Below, one piece after another: positions 17,437 through 27,696 of a stretch of 64,000 bases of DNA (positions are counted from its first letter, which is position 1; each line of letters starts with the position of its first letter). A program made the translations under genes and the position numbers. The notes under the pieces were generated by a model. That model had not been told where the DNA came from. It searched no databases and saw only the letters and a program-made list of their open reading frames with translations. Source of the stretch: Streptosporangium subroseum. Lineage in GTDB: Bacteria; Actinomycetota; Actinomycetes; Streptosporangiales; Streptosporangiaceae. The stretch is taken from contig NZ_FZOD01000009.1 in the NCBI RefSeq assembly GCF_900188345.1, forward strand, positions 1 through 64,000, given 5' to 3'.

Positions 17437-18717
17437 GTGCCGCGCACCGACGTCGTGCTCGCCGATCCGCGATTGGTCGCGGCGGAGGGGCGGCTGGGCC
17501 GGACCGTCGTCAAGGACGCCGTGGCGCAGGCCCAGCGGAGGGTACGGCAGGGCGGGCTCGACCCCGAGGAGGTCGCGGACGCGGCCGTGGCGGCGCTTCC
17601 GCCGTACGCCGCGAGCCTGCGAGCAGTGATCAACATGACCGGCGTGCTCGTCCACACCAACCTGGGCCGGGCGCCCCTGTCGGCCGCCGCGACGGAGGCG
17701 GCGGTGGCCGCCGCGGGCTTCACCGACGTGGAGTTCGATCTGGACACCGGGGCCAGGGCCCGCCGGGGGCGGGGCGCGATGGAGGCCCTCGCGCGGGCCG
17801 TCCCCGCCGCCGAGGACGTGCACGTGGTCAACAACAACGCCGCCGCGCTCGTGCTGGTCGCCACCGTGCTCGCCGCGGGGCGGGAGATCGTGATCAGCCG
17901 GGGTGAGCTGGTGGAGATCGGGGACGGGTTCCGCATTCCCGACCTGCTCGTCTCCACCGGAGCGAGGCTGCGCGAGGTGGGCACCACCAACCGCACGTCG
18001 TACGCGGACTACCTGGCGGCGGTCGGGCCGGAGACGGGGTTCGTCCTCAAGGTGCACCCGTCCAACTTCCGGGTCGAGGGTTTCACCGGTTCTGTTGGGA
18101 TCGTGGAGCTCGCGAGGCTCTCGGCTCTCGGCGTGCCCGTCGTGGCCGACATCGGCTCCGGTCTGCTCGCCAGGGAGCCGCTGCTGCCCGGGGAGCCCGA
18201 CGCGGCGAGCACGCTCAAGGCCGGGGCCGACCTGGTCACGGCCAGCGGCGACAAGTTGCTCGGCGGGCCGCAGGCAGGTCTGCTGCTCGGCCGCCGTGAC
18301 CTGGTCGAACGGTGCAGACGGCATCCGCTCGCCCGTGCGCTGCGGGTGGACAAGCTGACCCTGGCCGCGCTGGAGGCCACCCTGCGCGGTCCCGCCACCC
18401 CGGTCCTGGAGGCGCTGCACGCCGATCCGGGGACGCTGCGCGACCGCGCCGAGGCGCTCGCCGCGAAGCTGGCCGGGGCCGGAGTCGAGGCGAGAGCCGT
18501 GGCGAGCGAGGCGACCGTGGGCGGCGGGGGAGCGCCCGGCGTGACGTTGCCGAGCGCCGCGATCAGCCTGCCCGAGCGGCTCGCCGCACCGCTGCGGACC
18601 GGGGCGCCCCCGATCGTCGGTCGGGTGGAGAGGGGGCGGCTCCTGCTCGACCTGCGGTCCGTTCCCGCCGGCCTGGACGGCGACGTGCTGCGCGCGGTTC
18701 TCGGGGTGAGCGGCTGA
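17437..18717 (+). CDS. selA: L-seryl-tRNA(Sec) selenium transferase
   Basis: 426 residues. A PLP enzyme that converts Ser-tRNA-Sec to Sec-tRNA-Sec with selenophosphate. Motifs: INMTGVLVHTNLGRAPL (about residue 66), VVNNNAAALVLV, and the PLP-lysine block SGDKLLGGPQAG with Lys273 (E. coli Lys295). Length is slightly below E. coli SelA (463). The start is uncertain: GTG 17437 gives a normal N-terminus and GTG 17419 is also in frame; neither has a strong ribosome site. The stop overlaps an ATG (TGATG) that opens a short duplicated junction before selB. Confidence 0.92.
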   Translation: MPRTDVVLADPRLVAAEGRLGRTVVKDAVAQAQRRVRQGGLDPEEVADAAVAALPPYAASLRAVINMTGVLVHTNLGRAPLSAAATEAAVAAAGFTDVEFDLDTGARARRGRGAMEALARAVPAAEDVHVVNNNAAALVLVATVLAAGREIVISRGELVEIGDGFRIPDLLVSTGARLREVGTTNRTSYADYLAAVGPETGFVLKVHPSNFRVEGFTGSVGIVELARLSALGVPVVADIGSGLLAREPLLPGEPDAASTLKAGADLVTASGDKLLGGPQAGLLLGRRDLVERCRRHPLARALRVDKLTLAALEATLRGPATPVLEALHADPGTLRDRAEALAAKLAGAGVEARAVASEATVGGGGAPGVTLPSAAISLPERLAAPLRTGAPPIVGRVERGRLLLDLRSVPAGLDGDVLRAVLGVSG

Positions 18718-18768
18718 TGCACGTCGTGCTGCGCATGGTTCTCGGGGTGAGCGGCTGATGCACGTCGT
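18681..18768 (+). repeat. 41-bp tandem duplication across the selA-selB junction
   Basis: 18681-18727 and 18722-18768 match at 44 of 47 positions with a period of 41 bases. The unit contains the end of selA, its TGATG stop/start and the first codons of selB, so the ancestral overlapping junction now exists twice. Confidence 0.85.
18717..18758 (+). CDS. 13-residue minigene between selA and selB
   Basis: The ATG that overlaps the selA stop opens MHVVLRMVLGVSG and ends at TGA 18756-18758, which overlaps the selB ATG. It is a by-product of the tandem duplication, but it keeps ribosomes moving from selA to selB through two TGATG overlaps. It is unlikely to make a functional peptide; coupling is the plausible role. 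Confidence 0.5.
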   Translation: MHVVLRMVLGVSG

Positions 18769-20521
18769 CGCCACCGCGGGCCACGTCGATCACGGAAAGT
18801 CGACGCTGGTGCGGGCGCTCACCGGGATGGAGCCCGACCGGCTGGAGGAGGAGCGGCGGCGGGGGCTGACGATCGAGCTCGGCTACGCCTGGACGACGCT
18901 GCCCTCGGGCGAGCGACTGGCCTTCGTGGACGTGCCCGGACACGAGCGGTTCCTCGCCACGATGCTGGCCGGGGTCGGCCCCGCGCCCGCCGTCATGTTC
19001 GTGGTGGCGGCGGACGAGGGCTGGATGCCGCAGTCGGAGGAGCACCTGGTGGCGCTGGAGGCCCTCGGCGTACGGCACGGCCTGCTCGTGGTGACCCGCG
19101 CCGACCTCGCCGACCCCGCGCCCGCCGTCCGCCAGGCGCGGGGTCGCCTGGCCGCGAGCGGCCTGGGCGGGGCTCCGGCGCTGGCGGTGAGCGGGCGCAC
19201 GGGTCAGGGGCTCGACGAGCTGCGGAAGGCGCTGGACCGGCTGGTGGCCACGCTGCCCGAGCCCGATCCCGGGGCGCCGGTGCGGCTCTGGATCGACCGG
19301 GCGTTCAGCGTGCGCGGCAGCGGCACGGTCGTGACCGGAACCCTGCCGGCGGGCACGATCGCGACCGGAGACGAGCTGGCGCTTCCCGGCGGGCCGGTGC
19401 GGATCCGGGCGCTGGAGTGCCTGAAGGAGCAGGTGAGCTCGGCGACGGGTGTGGCGCGAGTGGCGCTCAACCTTCGCGGCCGGGTCGTTCCCGAGCGGGG
19501 ACAGGCCCTGGTCACACCTGGTGCGTGGACGTATACCGACTTGGTCGACGCGCGGCTCTCCGGAGCCGGAGCGGCGGGCGGGGACCTGCCGGCGCGGCTG
19601 ACCGCGCACATCGGGTCGGCGGCGGTGGTGTGCGAGGTACGGCCGCTCGGCGGGGAGATCGTACGGCTGCGCCTGGCCGCGCCGCTGCCGCTGCACGTGG
19701 GCGACGTGCTGCTGCTCCGTGATCCGGGCCGTGACCGGGGCGAGGTGAGGGTGCTCGCCGGGGCGAGCGTGCTGGACGTGCGCCCGTCCGCGCTGCGCCG
19801 CAGGGGCGCGGCACGGGATCGCGCGGCCCTGCTGGCGACGGCCGTACCGGATGAGGCGTTCCTGCTGGGTACGCACCGGCTGCTGCGCGCGGGCGAGCTG
19901 CTGGCCATGGGGTGCGCTCCCGCGGGGGCGCCGGTGTGCGGTGACTGGCATGCCGATCCGGCGTACTGGGCGCGGCTGGGGGAGCGGCTGGCCGAGGAGG
20001 TGCGGCGGCACGCCGCGGAGCACCCGCTGGAGCCCGGCCTGCCGCTGGAGGCGGCCCGCCACGAGCTCGGCCTGCCCGACCGGCGGCTGGTCGCGGCGCT
20101 GGTTCGATCACCGCTCGCCGTGACCGACGGACGGATCATGAGTGGGCCCGCGGGACTGCCCGCTCCGGTGGCCCTGGCCGTGAGGCGGCTCGGGGCGGAG
20201 CTGTCCGCGCGTCCCTTCCTGGCGCCGGAGGCCGGGCGGCTGGCCGAGCTGGGGCTGGGCCCCCGGGAGCTGGCGGCGGCCGTCCGGGCGGGGGGCCTGC
20301 TCCGCGTGGCCGACGGGATCGTGCTGCTGCCCGGCGCGGACGCCCGGGCTGCGGAGCTGCTCGCCCGCCTGCCGCAGCCGTTCACGGTCAGTCAGGCCAG
20401 GCAGGCCCTGAACACCAGCCGCAGGGTCGCGGTGCCGCTGCTGGAGCACCTTGATCGCAAAGGACTCACCGAGCGGATGGATGAGGTGCACCGCCGCTGC
20501 CGAATATCACCATCCGAATAG
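18758..20521 (+). CDS. selB: Selenocysteine-specific translation elongation factor SelB
   Basis: 587 residues. A GTPase that carries Sec-tRNA-Sec to UGA codons marked by a SECIS. G motifs: GHVDHGKS (residues 8-15), GLTIELGYAW, DVPGHERF and, in place of NKxD, TRAD. Domains II-III include IDRAFSVRGSGTVVTG. The C-terminal half ends in winged helices (FTVSQARQALNTSRRVAVPLL) that bind the SECIS; E. coli SelB has 614 residues, so nothing major is missing. Start ATG 18758 overlaps the minigene stop. The only Sec gene seen in the window is fdnG. Confidence 0.93.
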   Translation: MHVVATAGHVDHGKSTLVRALTGMEPDRLEEERRRGLTIELGYAWTTLPSGERLAFVDVPGHERFLATMLAGVGPAPAVMFVVAADEGWMPQSEEHLVALEALGVRHGLLVVTRADLADPAPAVRQARGRLAASGLGGAPALAVSGRTGQGLDELRKALDRLVATLPEPDPGAPVRLWIDRAFSVRGSGTVVTGTLPAGTIATGDELALPGGPVRIRALECLKEQVSSATGVARVALNLRGRVVPERGQALVTPGAWTYTDLVDARLSGAGAAGGDLPARLTAHIGSAAVVCEVRPLGGEIVRLRLAAPLPLHVGDVLLLRDPGRDRGEVRVLAGASVLDVRPSALRRRGAARDRAALLATAVPDEAFLLGTHRLLRAGELLAMGCAPAGAPVCGDWHADPAYWARLGERLAEEVRRHAAEHPLEPGLPLEAARHELGLPDRRLVAALVRSPLAVTDGRIMSGPAGLPAPVALAVRRLGAELSARPFLAPEAGRLAELGLGPRELAAAVRAGGLLRVADGIVLLPGADARAAELLARLPQPFTVSQARQALNTSRRVAVPLLEHLDRKGLTERMDEVHRRCRISPSE

Positions 20522-20602
20522 CAAAGAATGTCCATAAATGTCCGCTATGACCGACAGGTATATGTTTGATCCTGAAGGGAACCATCGTCTTCGGAGGGAG
20601 CG

Positions 20603-20950
20603 ATGGCAGGTCATCTGCTGAGGAGACTGTTCGCGGAAGCCATGGGGACGACGCCGCTCATCGTCTTCGGCCCGGGTCCGGCTGTCGCCGCGCTCTTCGT
20701 GGGTAAAAGCCGGTTGGACTGCGCCGGAACAGGCCCTTTTTCCCTCCTCCGTGGTGATCGTTTCGGTCGTCCACGTATTCGGCGGCACCTCCGGCGCGCA
20801 TCAATCCGGCCGTCACCATCGCACTCGCCGTGGGCCGGCGGTTCTCCTGGCGAGAGGTTCCGGACCACCTTGTGGCCCAGCTCGTCGGTGGGTTCCTCGC
20901 CGTCGCCGCCCTCTGCCGGCGGGCGGCCGAGCCGGGCCGATCGACTTTCC
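20603..20950 (+). pseudogene. Aquaporin (MIP family) remnant
   Basis: Aquaporin sequence runs through all three + frames. From ATG 20603: LLRRLFAEAMGTTPLIVFGPGPAVA, the first helix, ending about 20740. From 20751: VVIVSVVHVFGGTSGAH. From 20800: INPAVTIALAVGRRFSWREV, which carries the first NPA box, then HLVAQLVGGFLAVAAL. There are thus two frameshifts, and everything after helix 3, including the second NPA, is missing. A good GGAGGGAG ribosome site before ATG 20603 survives, so decay may be recent. Confidence 0.75.
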
Positions 20951-21074
20951 GATCACGTCGAGTCCGGCACGCTTCCGCGATCCGGGCCTTCGGGGCGGGG
21001 AGGTGATCGCAGGACTGCGTGACAGCGGCCAGACGGCCGACCTACAGGCGCTTTCGGCAAGGAGGGAAAACGTT

Positions 21075-22298
21075 ATGCCGGGCAATAAGGGTGTCGTCTA
21101 TGAGGGACCGGGCAAGGTCGAGGTGCACACCACCGACTTCCCCGAATTCGAACTCAAGGACGGGCCGGGGGTCAATCCCGCCAACGTGGGACGTAAGGTC
21201 CCGCACGGCGCGATCATCAAGGCCATCGCGACGAACATCTGCGGTAGCGACCAGCACATGGTCCGAGGCCGTACCACCGCGCCCCAGGGCCTCGTCCTTG
21301 GCCATGAGATCACCGGCGAGGTCGTCGAGACCGGTCCCGACGTGGAGTTCATCAAGGTCGGCGATCTCGTCTCTGTGCCGTTCAACATCGCCTGCGGCCG
21401 CTGCCGCAACTGCAAGGAGGGCAAGACAGGCGTCTGCGAGAACGTCAATCCGGACCGCCCCGGCTCCGCGTACGGCTACGTGGACATGGGCGGCTGGGTC
21501 GGAGGACAGGCCGAGTACGTCCTGGTCCCCTACGCCGACTGGAACCTGCTCAAGTTCCCGGACAAGGAACAGGCGATGGAGAAGATCCTCGACCTGGCCA
21601 TGCTCGCGGACATCTTCCCCACGGGCTTCCACGGCTGTGTCACCGCCGGAGTGAAACCGGGATCGACCGTCTACGTCGCGGGAGCCGGTCCGGTCGGGCT
21701 CGCCGCGGGCGCCTCGGCGTTCCTCCTCGGGGCCGCCGTGGTGATCGTCGGCGACCTGAACAAGGAGCGCCTGGAGCAGGCCCGCAGCTTCGGCTGCGAG
21801 ACCGTCGACGTGTCCCAGGGCGAGCCGGGGGACCAGATCGAGCAGATCCTCGGCGTTCCCGAGGTGGACTGCGGGGTCGACGCCGTCGGCTTCGAGGCTC
21901 GCGGCCACGGCGCCGACGCGGATACGGAACGCCCCGCCACCGTGCTCAACACGCTCATGGAGATCACCAGGGCGGGTGGCGCGCTCGGTATCCCCGGCCT
22001 GTACGTGACCGGTGACCCAGGCGCCCAGGAAGAGTCCGCCAAGCACGGATCGCTGTCCATCAGGCTCGGTCTTGGCTGGGCCAAGTCGCTTTCCTTCACG
22101 ACCGGTCAGTGTCCCGTCATGCGATACAACCACCAGTTGATGATGGCGATCCTGAACGACCGGGTGCAGATCGCGAAGGCGGTCAACGCCATCCCGATCC
22201 CGCTCGACCAGGCCCCCCAGGGTTACCAGGAGTTCGACCAGGGAGCCGCGTCCAAGTTCGTGCTGGACCCGCACGGCATGCTCGCCGGATCCAGGTAG
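21075..22298 (+). CDS. fdhA: Glutathione-independent formaldehyde dehydrogenase (zinc MDR family)
   Basis: 407 residues, similar in layout to Pseudomonas putida formaldehyde dehydrogenase: NAD-dependent oxidation of formaldehyde to formate. Catalytic zinc region NICGSDQHMVRGRT and GHEITGEV; structural zinc CGRCRNCKEGKTGVC; Rossmann loop VAGAGPVGLAAGASAF; the long family insert DRPGSAYGYVDMGGWVGGQ is present. GGAGGG lies 8 bases before ATG 21075. With oxdC and the Sec formate dehydrogenase it makes this region a second entry to formate. Downstream is a tandem-repeat tract with a hairpin. Confidence 0.9.
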   Translation: MPGNKGVVYEGPGKVEVHTTDFPEFELKDGPGVNPANVGRKVPHGAIIKAIATNICGSDQHMVRGRTTAPQGLVLGHEITGEVVETGPDVEFIKVGDLVSVPFNIACGRCRNCKEGKTGVCENVNPDRPGSAYGYVDMGGWVGGQAEYVLVPYADWNLLKFPDKEQAMEKILDLAMLADIFPTGFHGCVTAGVKPGSTVYVAGAGPVGLAAGASAFLLGAAVVIVGDLNKERLEQARSFGCETVDVSQGEPGDQIEQILGVPEVDCGVDAVGFEARGHGADADTERPATVLNTLMEITRAGGALGIPGLYVTGDPGAQEESAKHGSLSIRLGLGWAKSLSFTTGQCPVMRYNHQLMMAILNDRVQIAKAVNAIPIPLDQAPQGYQEFDQGAASKFVLDPHGMLAGSR

Positions 22299-22331
22299 GG
22301 CGCCCGGCCTTCTCTCGCCGGGGTGAGCATC

Positions 22332-22471
22332 TCCGTGACCGGGGCGGCGGCGTGGGCATCGCTCACCGGGCATCCGGGTCCGTGACCGGGGCGACGGTGT
22401 GGACATCGCTCACCGGGCATCCGGGTCCGTGACCGGGAGGACGGTGTGGGCATCGCTCACCGGGCATCCGG
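22332..22471 (+). repeat. Three tandem 47-bp units after the formaldehyde dehydrogenase gene
   Basis: Units start at 22332, 22379 and 22426 with TCCGTGACCGGG and each contains CATCGCTCACCGGGCATCCGG. The period is not a multiple of three and there is no supporting open frame. Upstream bases (22299-22331) and downstream bases to 22613 hold no gene. Confidence 0.85.
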
Positions 22472-22489
22472 ACGGATCCGGATGCCCGG
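22460..22489 (+). terminator. 12-bp hairpin at the end of the 47-bp repeats
   Basis: CCGGGCATCCGG (22460-22471) pairs perfectly with CCGGATGCCCGG (22478-22489), loop of 6. The left arm is the end of the third repeat unit; the right arm is unique, so only the last unit can fold this way. Confidence 0.7.
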
Positions 22490-22613
22490 TGGTACCGCGA
22501 CGGCCCGGAAAGGCGGAAAACGACGGCCCACCGGTCCCCACCTCACAGGTGCGGCCTCGTGTCGCGTTTCCTCCCCGGCGCGAACGCCGAGCCATCCACG
22601 CCAGAGGAGAGCG

Positions 22614-23582
22614 ATGACCGACCTGATGACGGTGTCGCCGACGCCGGTTCACCGCCTGCCCCGGCTGGCCGAGGCGCTCGACATGGATCCGGGCTGCCTG
22701 TGGGTCAAGCGTGAGGATTTGACCGGTCTCGCCGGTGGCGGCAACAAGGCCCGCAAGCTTCAGGTCCTGCTCGCCGACGCGCTGGCAGGCGGGTGCGACT
22801 GCCTGGTGACCGGTGGCGGCGCCCAGAGCAACCACGCCCGCATGACCGCCGCGGCGGCCAACATCGCGGGGCTCGGCTGCGAGCTGCTGCTCACCCGCCG
22901 GCCGGATTCGTTCGACCCGGGCGGAAACGTACTGCTCGACCGGGTGCTGGGAGCCACGATCCACTGGGTGGAGGGCACCGTCCTGCCCTACGCCGAGCTG
23001 GAGTCGGCCATCCGGGAGCACAGCGAGAAACTGGTCCTGGAGGGCCGCCGGCCGTACGCGCTCCCGATCGGAGGCTCCTCGGCCCTCGGCGCCCGGTCGT
23101 ACGCGGAGGTGGCGCGGGAGCTCGACAACCTGATCGATCCCGACCTCGTCGTGGTGGCCACCGGCTCTGGCGGGACACACGCCGGCCTGGTCGCGGGCTT
23201 CGGCGATCACTGCCGGGTCCTGGGAGTCGACGTCGGCGCGCGTCCCGCCCTGGCCACGGCGGTGGAGGAGCTCGCGGTGGCCGCGGCGGCGATGGCGGGG
23301 CTGTCCCGGCCCAGCGGATCCTGCCAGCTCGACACCGGCCAGACGGGAGGCGGCTACGGCGTGCCGGGCGAGGCGGCGCGTGAGGCCCTGCTCACGGCGG
23401 CGCGCACCGACGCGCTCCTTCTCGACCCCGTCTACACGGCAAAGGCGATGGCGGGCCTGTTCGCCGCGCGCCGATCGGGGCGCATCGGCCGGACCACCCG
23501 CGTCGTCTTCATGCACACCGGCGGGCTGCCCGGGCTGTTCACGCGGAGATTCACCGAATGGCTGACCGGGGAGAGCCGATGA
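22614..23582 (+). CDS. PLP-dependent D-cysteine desulfhydrase / ACC-deaminase family protein
   Basis: 322 residues, fold-type II PLP enzyme. LWVKREDLTGLAGGGNKARKLQ carries the PLP lysine (NKxRK, as in DcyD and AcdS), TGGGAQSNHARMTAA binds the carboxylate, and GSGGTHAGLVAGF holds the phosphate. The C-terminal FMHTGGLPGLF block is typical. DcyD-type enzymes release sulfide, pyruvate and ammonia from D-cysteine; AcdS opens aminocyclopropane carboxylate. I favour desulfhydrase but sequence alone does not decide. ATG 22614 has GAGGAG 5 bases upstream. It converges on the next gene with 11 bases between stops. Confidence 0.8.
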   Translation: MTDLMTVSPTPVHRLPRLAEALDMDPGCLWVKREDLTGLAGGGNKARKLQVLLADALAGGCDCLVTGGGAQSNHARMTAAAANIAGLGCELLLTRRPDSFDPGGNVLLDRVLGATIHWVEGTVLPYAELESAIREHSEKLVLEGRRPYALPIGGSSALGARSYAEVARELDNLIDPDLVVVATGSGGTHAGLVAGFGDHCRVLGVDVGARPALATAVEELAVAAAAMAGLSRPSGSCQLDTGQTGGGYGVPGEAAREALLTAARTDALLLDPVYTAKAMAGLFAARRSGRIGRTTRVVFMHTGGLPGLFTRRFTEWLTGESR

Positions 23583-23593
23583 CTCACCGTCTC

Positions 23594-25285
23594 TCAGCGA
23601 TCCTTGTCGCCCATGCGGACGATCTGGAAACCCGTCGTGGCGAGGATGCCGGGCAGGCTGCGGACGGCGGCGCGATCCTTTTCCCGGGAGGGTTCCGGCA
23701 GGCGGCTCCAGTCCTCCAGGTCGGGGTGATGCTTGCCGGCGTCGTCGCGGAGCGTGCCGTACGTCCAGCCGTCCGCGACCCGTTCGCGCACCCAGCGCTG
23801 GTGCTCCATGACGGCGAGCCGTTCGATCTCCTGGGGGGTGAAGGCGAACGCGAACCCGGGATCGACCCGTGGAGCGAGGACCCCGTCGACGGCCTTGAGC
23901 TTGCGGCCGATGTCCGCGGCCTGCTCGCAGTTGGCCTTCCTCAACGACGCCGGCAGCTCCTCCCAGGAGACCATCGCGGTGTTGCCGTGCGGTGAGTCGC
24001 CCCTGATCAGGCATTCGTGGAGATAGTTCTCGTGTATCGCCCTCGCCAGCTGCTCGATCAGGTCCTCGCCGATCAGCCGGGGGTCACCGGCCTCGTCGGT
24101 GACGGCGAAGACCTGAAGGGTGCCGTTGAGGTTCTCCAGCAGGTTGAGGCCGTCGAAGGCGTCGCCGACCATGCCCTGATCGACCCTGATCACCATCGAT
24201 TTCGGCGCCCGCGTCCACAGCCGCAGGGCGGTCAGCGCGGTCTTCAGGGCCAGGTCCTCGTCGTGATGGCACACGTACACCCGATGGGGCGGGTCGGCGG
24301 GGACGTAGACGCCCTGGTCGATCCGGCCGGGATCCACCGTGTGGAGATCCAGGTTCGCGTCGACGAACTCGTACCGCCGGCGCAGGGCCGGCAGGATGCT
24401 CTCCGCGCGGGCGTCGACGACGGTTACGGGCAGAGGGGGCTGCGTGGACGGATCCCGCAGCCGCCAGCGGCGGGCCAGCTCGACGATCAGCGCGAGGCCG
24501 AAGTCGTCGAGGCCGATCAGCGTGATCGGCAGGCACTCCTCCACGGGATATCGGTCGAGGAGCACGCGCGCGGCGAGCTGGTCGAGGTTGAAGAAGTCGA
24601 GGCGGAGTCCGGGCGGGTCGGGCATGCCGAGCCGGCGGGCCCGCAGCGCCGTGCAGAGATCCAGGTCCGGGATCAGCGCGTACGCCCTGAGCACTCCCGG
24701 CGTCGTCTCCGCCAGGGTGTGGGCGGCCATGACGATCCCGGTGTTCGTGAAGCTGCCCGCCTCGCACGCGTAGAGGACTTCCGCGCGGTGCACTCCCGCC
24801 GCCCGCAGCACCTTGGGATCGCGCGGGTCTCCTGTCACGTGGAGCACCCGGGGATAACCCGTCATGGTGACCGGCGTCGTGGTGACGACGACAACGCGGC
24901 GGCCCTCGGCGTGAAGCTTCCCGATCAGCGCCTGCGCGGCCGGGCCGTCCCCGCAGACGACGGTGTGGTGCCGTGACTCACGTGCTCTGAGCCGTCGTAT
25001 CTCGGCCGTCAGCAGCAGGCGCGTGGTCTCGATGAGCGCGTAGATCGCCACGGCCGGAGCGGCGAAGCGCGCGAACTGCAACGTCCAGGGGAGCGGATCC
25101 TCCGCGTCGAGCGGGGGCGGCTCGAGGACAAAAAGTTGAAGGGTGGAGTAGAGGACGTCGAGTGGGGAGTGGGCGAACTCGGCGTGGAGCGTCAGGTAGG
25201 AATGCATTCCCACATAGCCCACCACCAGAGTGCCGGCCGCGAGGATCGCGAACGTCACGCGTAGGGCGGCGAAGGGGGTTTGCAC
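23594..25285 (-). CDS. Membrane-anchored tandem TrkA-N protein with C-terminal RyR domain
   Basis: 563 residues. Two hydrophobic helices (about 10-30 and 70-92) anchor it. A first Rossmann unit starts HHTVVCGDGPAAQALIGKL (about 105) and a second near PITLIGLDDFGLALIVELA (about 250), as in RCK/TrkA-N regulatory domains. The last 90 residues match the RyR repeat: MEHQRWVRERVADGWTYG, then HPDLEDWSRLPEPSREKDRA. There is no K+ selectivity filter (TVGYG-like) between the helices, so it is not a classical channel. It may be a nucleotide sensor tied to the membrane; function is unknown. GTG 25285 has AGAAGGGGG 6 bases upstream. Confidence 0.72.
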   Translation of the reverse strand: MQTPFAALRVTFAILAAGTLVVGYVGMHSYLTLHAEFAHSPLDVLYSTLQLFVLEPPPLDAEDPLPWTLQFARFAAPAVAIYALIETTRLLLTAEIRRLRARESRHHTVVCGDGPAAQALIGKLHAEGRRVVVVTTTPVTMTGYPRVLHVTGDPRDPKVLRAAGVHRAEVLYACEAGSFTNTGIVMAAHTLAETTPGVLRAYALIPDLDLCTALRARRLGMPDPPGLRLDFFNLDQLAARVLLDRYPVEECLPITLIGLDDFGLALIVELARRWRLRDPSTQPPLPVTVVDARAESILPALRRRYEFVDANLDLHTVDPGRIDQGVYVPADPPHRVYVCHHDEDLALKTALTALRLWTRAPKSMVIRVDQGMVGDAFDGLNLLENLNGTLQVFAVTDEAGDPRLIGEDLIEQLARAIHENYLHECLIRGDSPHGNTAMVSWEELPASLRKANCEQAADIGRKLKAVDGVLAPRVDPGFAFAFTPQEIERLAVMEHQRWVRERVADGWTYGTLRDDAGKHHPDLEDWSRLPEPSREKDRAAVRSLPGILATTGFQIVRMGDKDR

Positions 25286-25450
25286 GCGACCCCCTTCTCG
25301 CGGCGTTATCCGGAAAGACCGGAACGGCGTTTACCGTACAGAAAGAATTGGACGCTAAAAAGGTTCCTTTACCACTAGTAGTTCGGATCTTTCGCCGCTG
25401 TCAAGATGCGATCTTATGAATGGCCCGGAGGCTCCGCCCATACGGTGGGG

Positions 25451-26803
<1,353 letters not shown>

Positions 26804-26856
26804 ATGTGAGCTCTCCTTGAGATGAAAACGGGTGTGACGCGGTCTCGCCCGGCGGG

Positions 26857-27696
26857 CTACTTGACCGCGCCCGCGGTGAGGCCCTGCACCAGGAAGCGCT
26901 GCAGGAGCAGGAAACCGGCCACTACGGGGATGCTGACCACGAGGGAGGCGGCCATCACCTGGTTCCAGTAGACGTCGTTCTGGGTGGCGTATCCCTGTAG
27001 CCCGACGGCCAGGGTGCGGGTGGAGTCGTCGGTCATCACCGAGGCGAAGAGCACCTCTCCCCACGCGGTCATGAAGGCGTAGACGGTGACCGCCACGATG
27101 CCCGGCATCGCGGCGGGGATGACCACCCGCATCAGGGCGCCGATCGGCCCGCTGCCGTCGACCTGGGCGGCCTCGTCCAGCGCGATGGGGATGGAGTCGA
27201 AGTAGCCGACCAGCATCCAGATGGAGAACGGCAGCGAGAAGGTCAGGTATGTGATGATCAACCCGGTGAGGCTGCCGTAGAGGTTGATGCCGATGACGTT
27301 GCTGAGGTTCACGAAAATCATGAAGAGCGGCAGCAGGAAGAGGATGCCGGGGAACATCTGGGTGGACAGCACGGTGACGGAGAAGATCCTCCGGCCGGGG
27401 AACTTGAAACGGCTGATCGCGTAGGCGGCGAAGATCGCCACCGTCACCGACGCCAGGGAGGCGACCGTCGCCACGACGAGGCTGTTGCCGAAGTAACGGG
27501 CCAGCGGGATGGTCTTCCAGATGTCGACGAAGGGCCGCAGGCTGATCGTGGTGGGAAGCCAGTGGAAGTCGCCCTGCACGTCGCTCAGCGGCTTGATCGC
27601 CGAGGTCACCATCACGTAGATCGGAGTGAGCGTGAACAGGCTGAGGAAGCCGAGACCGATCCAGCGGGCCCAGGGCAGCCAGCGGGGCTCACGCAT
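26857..27696 (-). CDS. Sugar ABC transporter permease (MalG/CebG type)
   Basis: 279 residues, six hydrophobic helices. The EAA loop near residue 175 reads [22 protein letters not shown], the contact with the ATPase. It starts inside the end of the upstream permease gene (8-base overlap), so both are translated together. No ATPase gene is in the operon; actinobacteria typically share MsiK for this (established for Ceb systems). Confidence 0.88.
   Translation of the reverse strand: MREPRWLPWARWIGLGFLSLFTLTPIYVMVTSAIKPLSDVQGDFHWLPTTISLRPFVDIWKTIPLARYFGNSLVVATVASLASVTVAIFAAYAISRFKFPGRRIFSVTVLSTQMFPGILFLLPLFMIFVNLSNVIGINLYGSLTGLIITYLTFSLPFSIWMLVGYFDSIPIALDEAAQVDGSGPIGALMRVVIPAAMPGIVAVTVYAFMTAWGEVLFASVMTDDSTRTLAVGLQGYATQNDVYWNQVMAASLVVSIPVVAGFLLLQRFLVQGLTAGAVK

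Noticed and set aside
22299..22613. CRISPR array
   Set aside because: The 47-bp units are contiguous tandem repeats without unique spacers; no cas gene is near.
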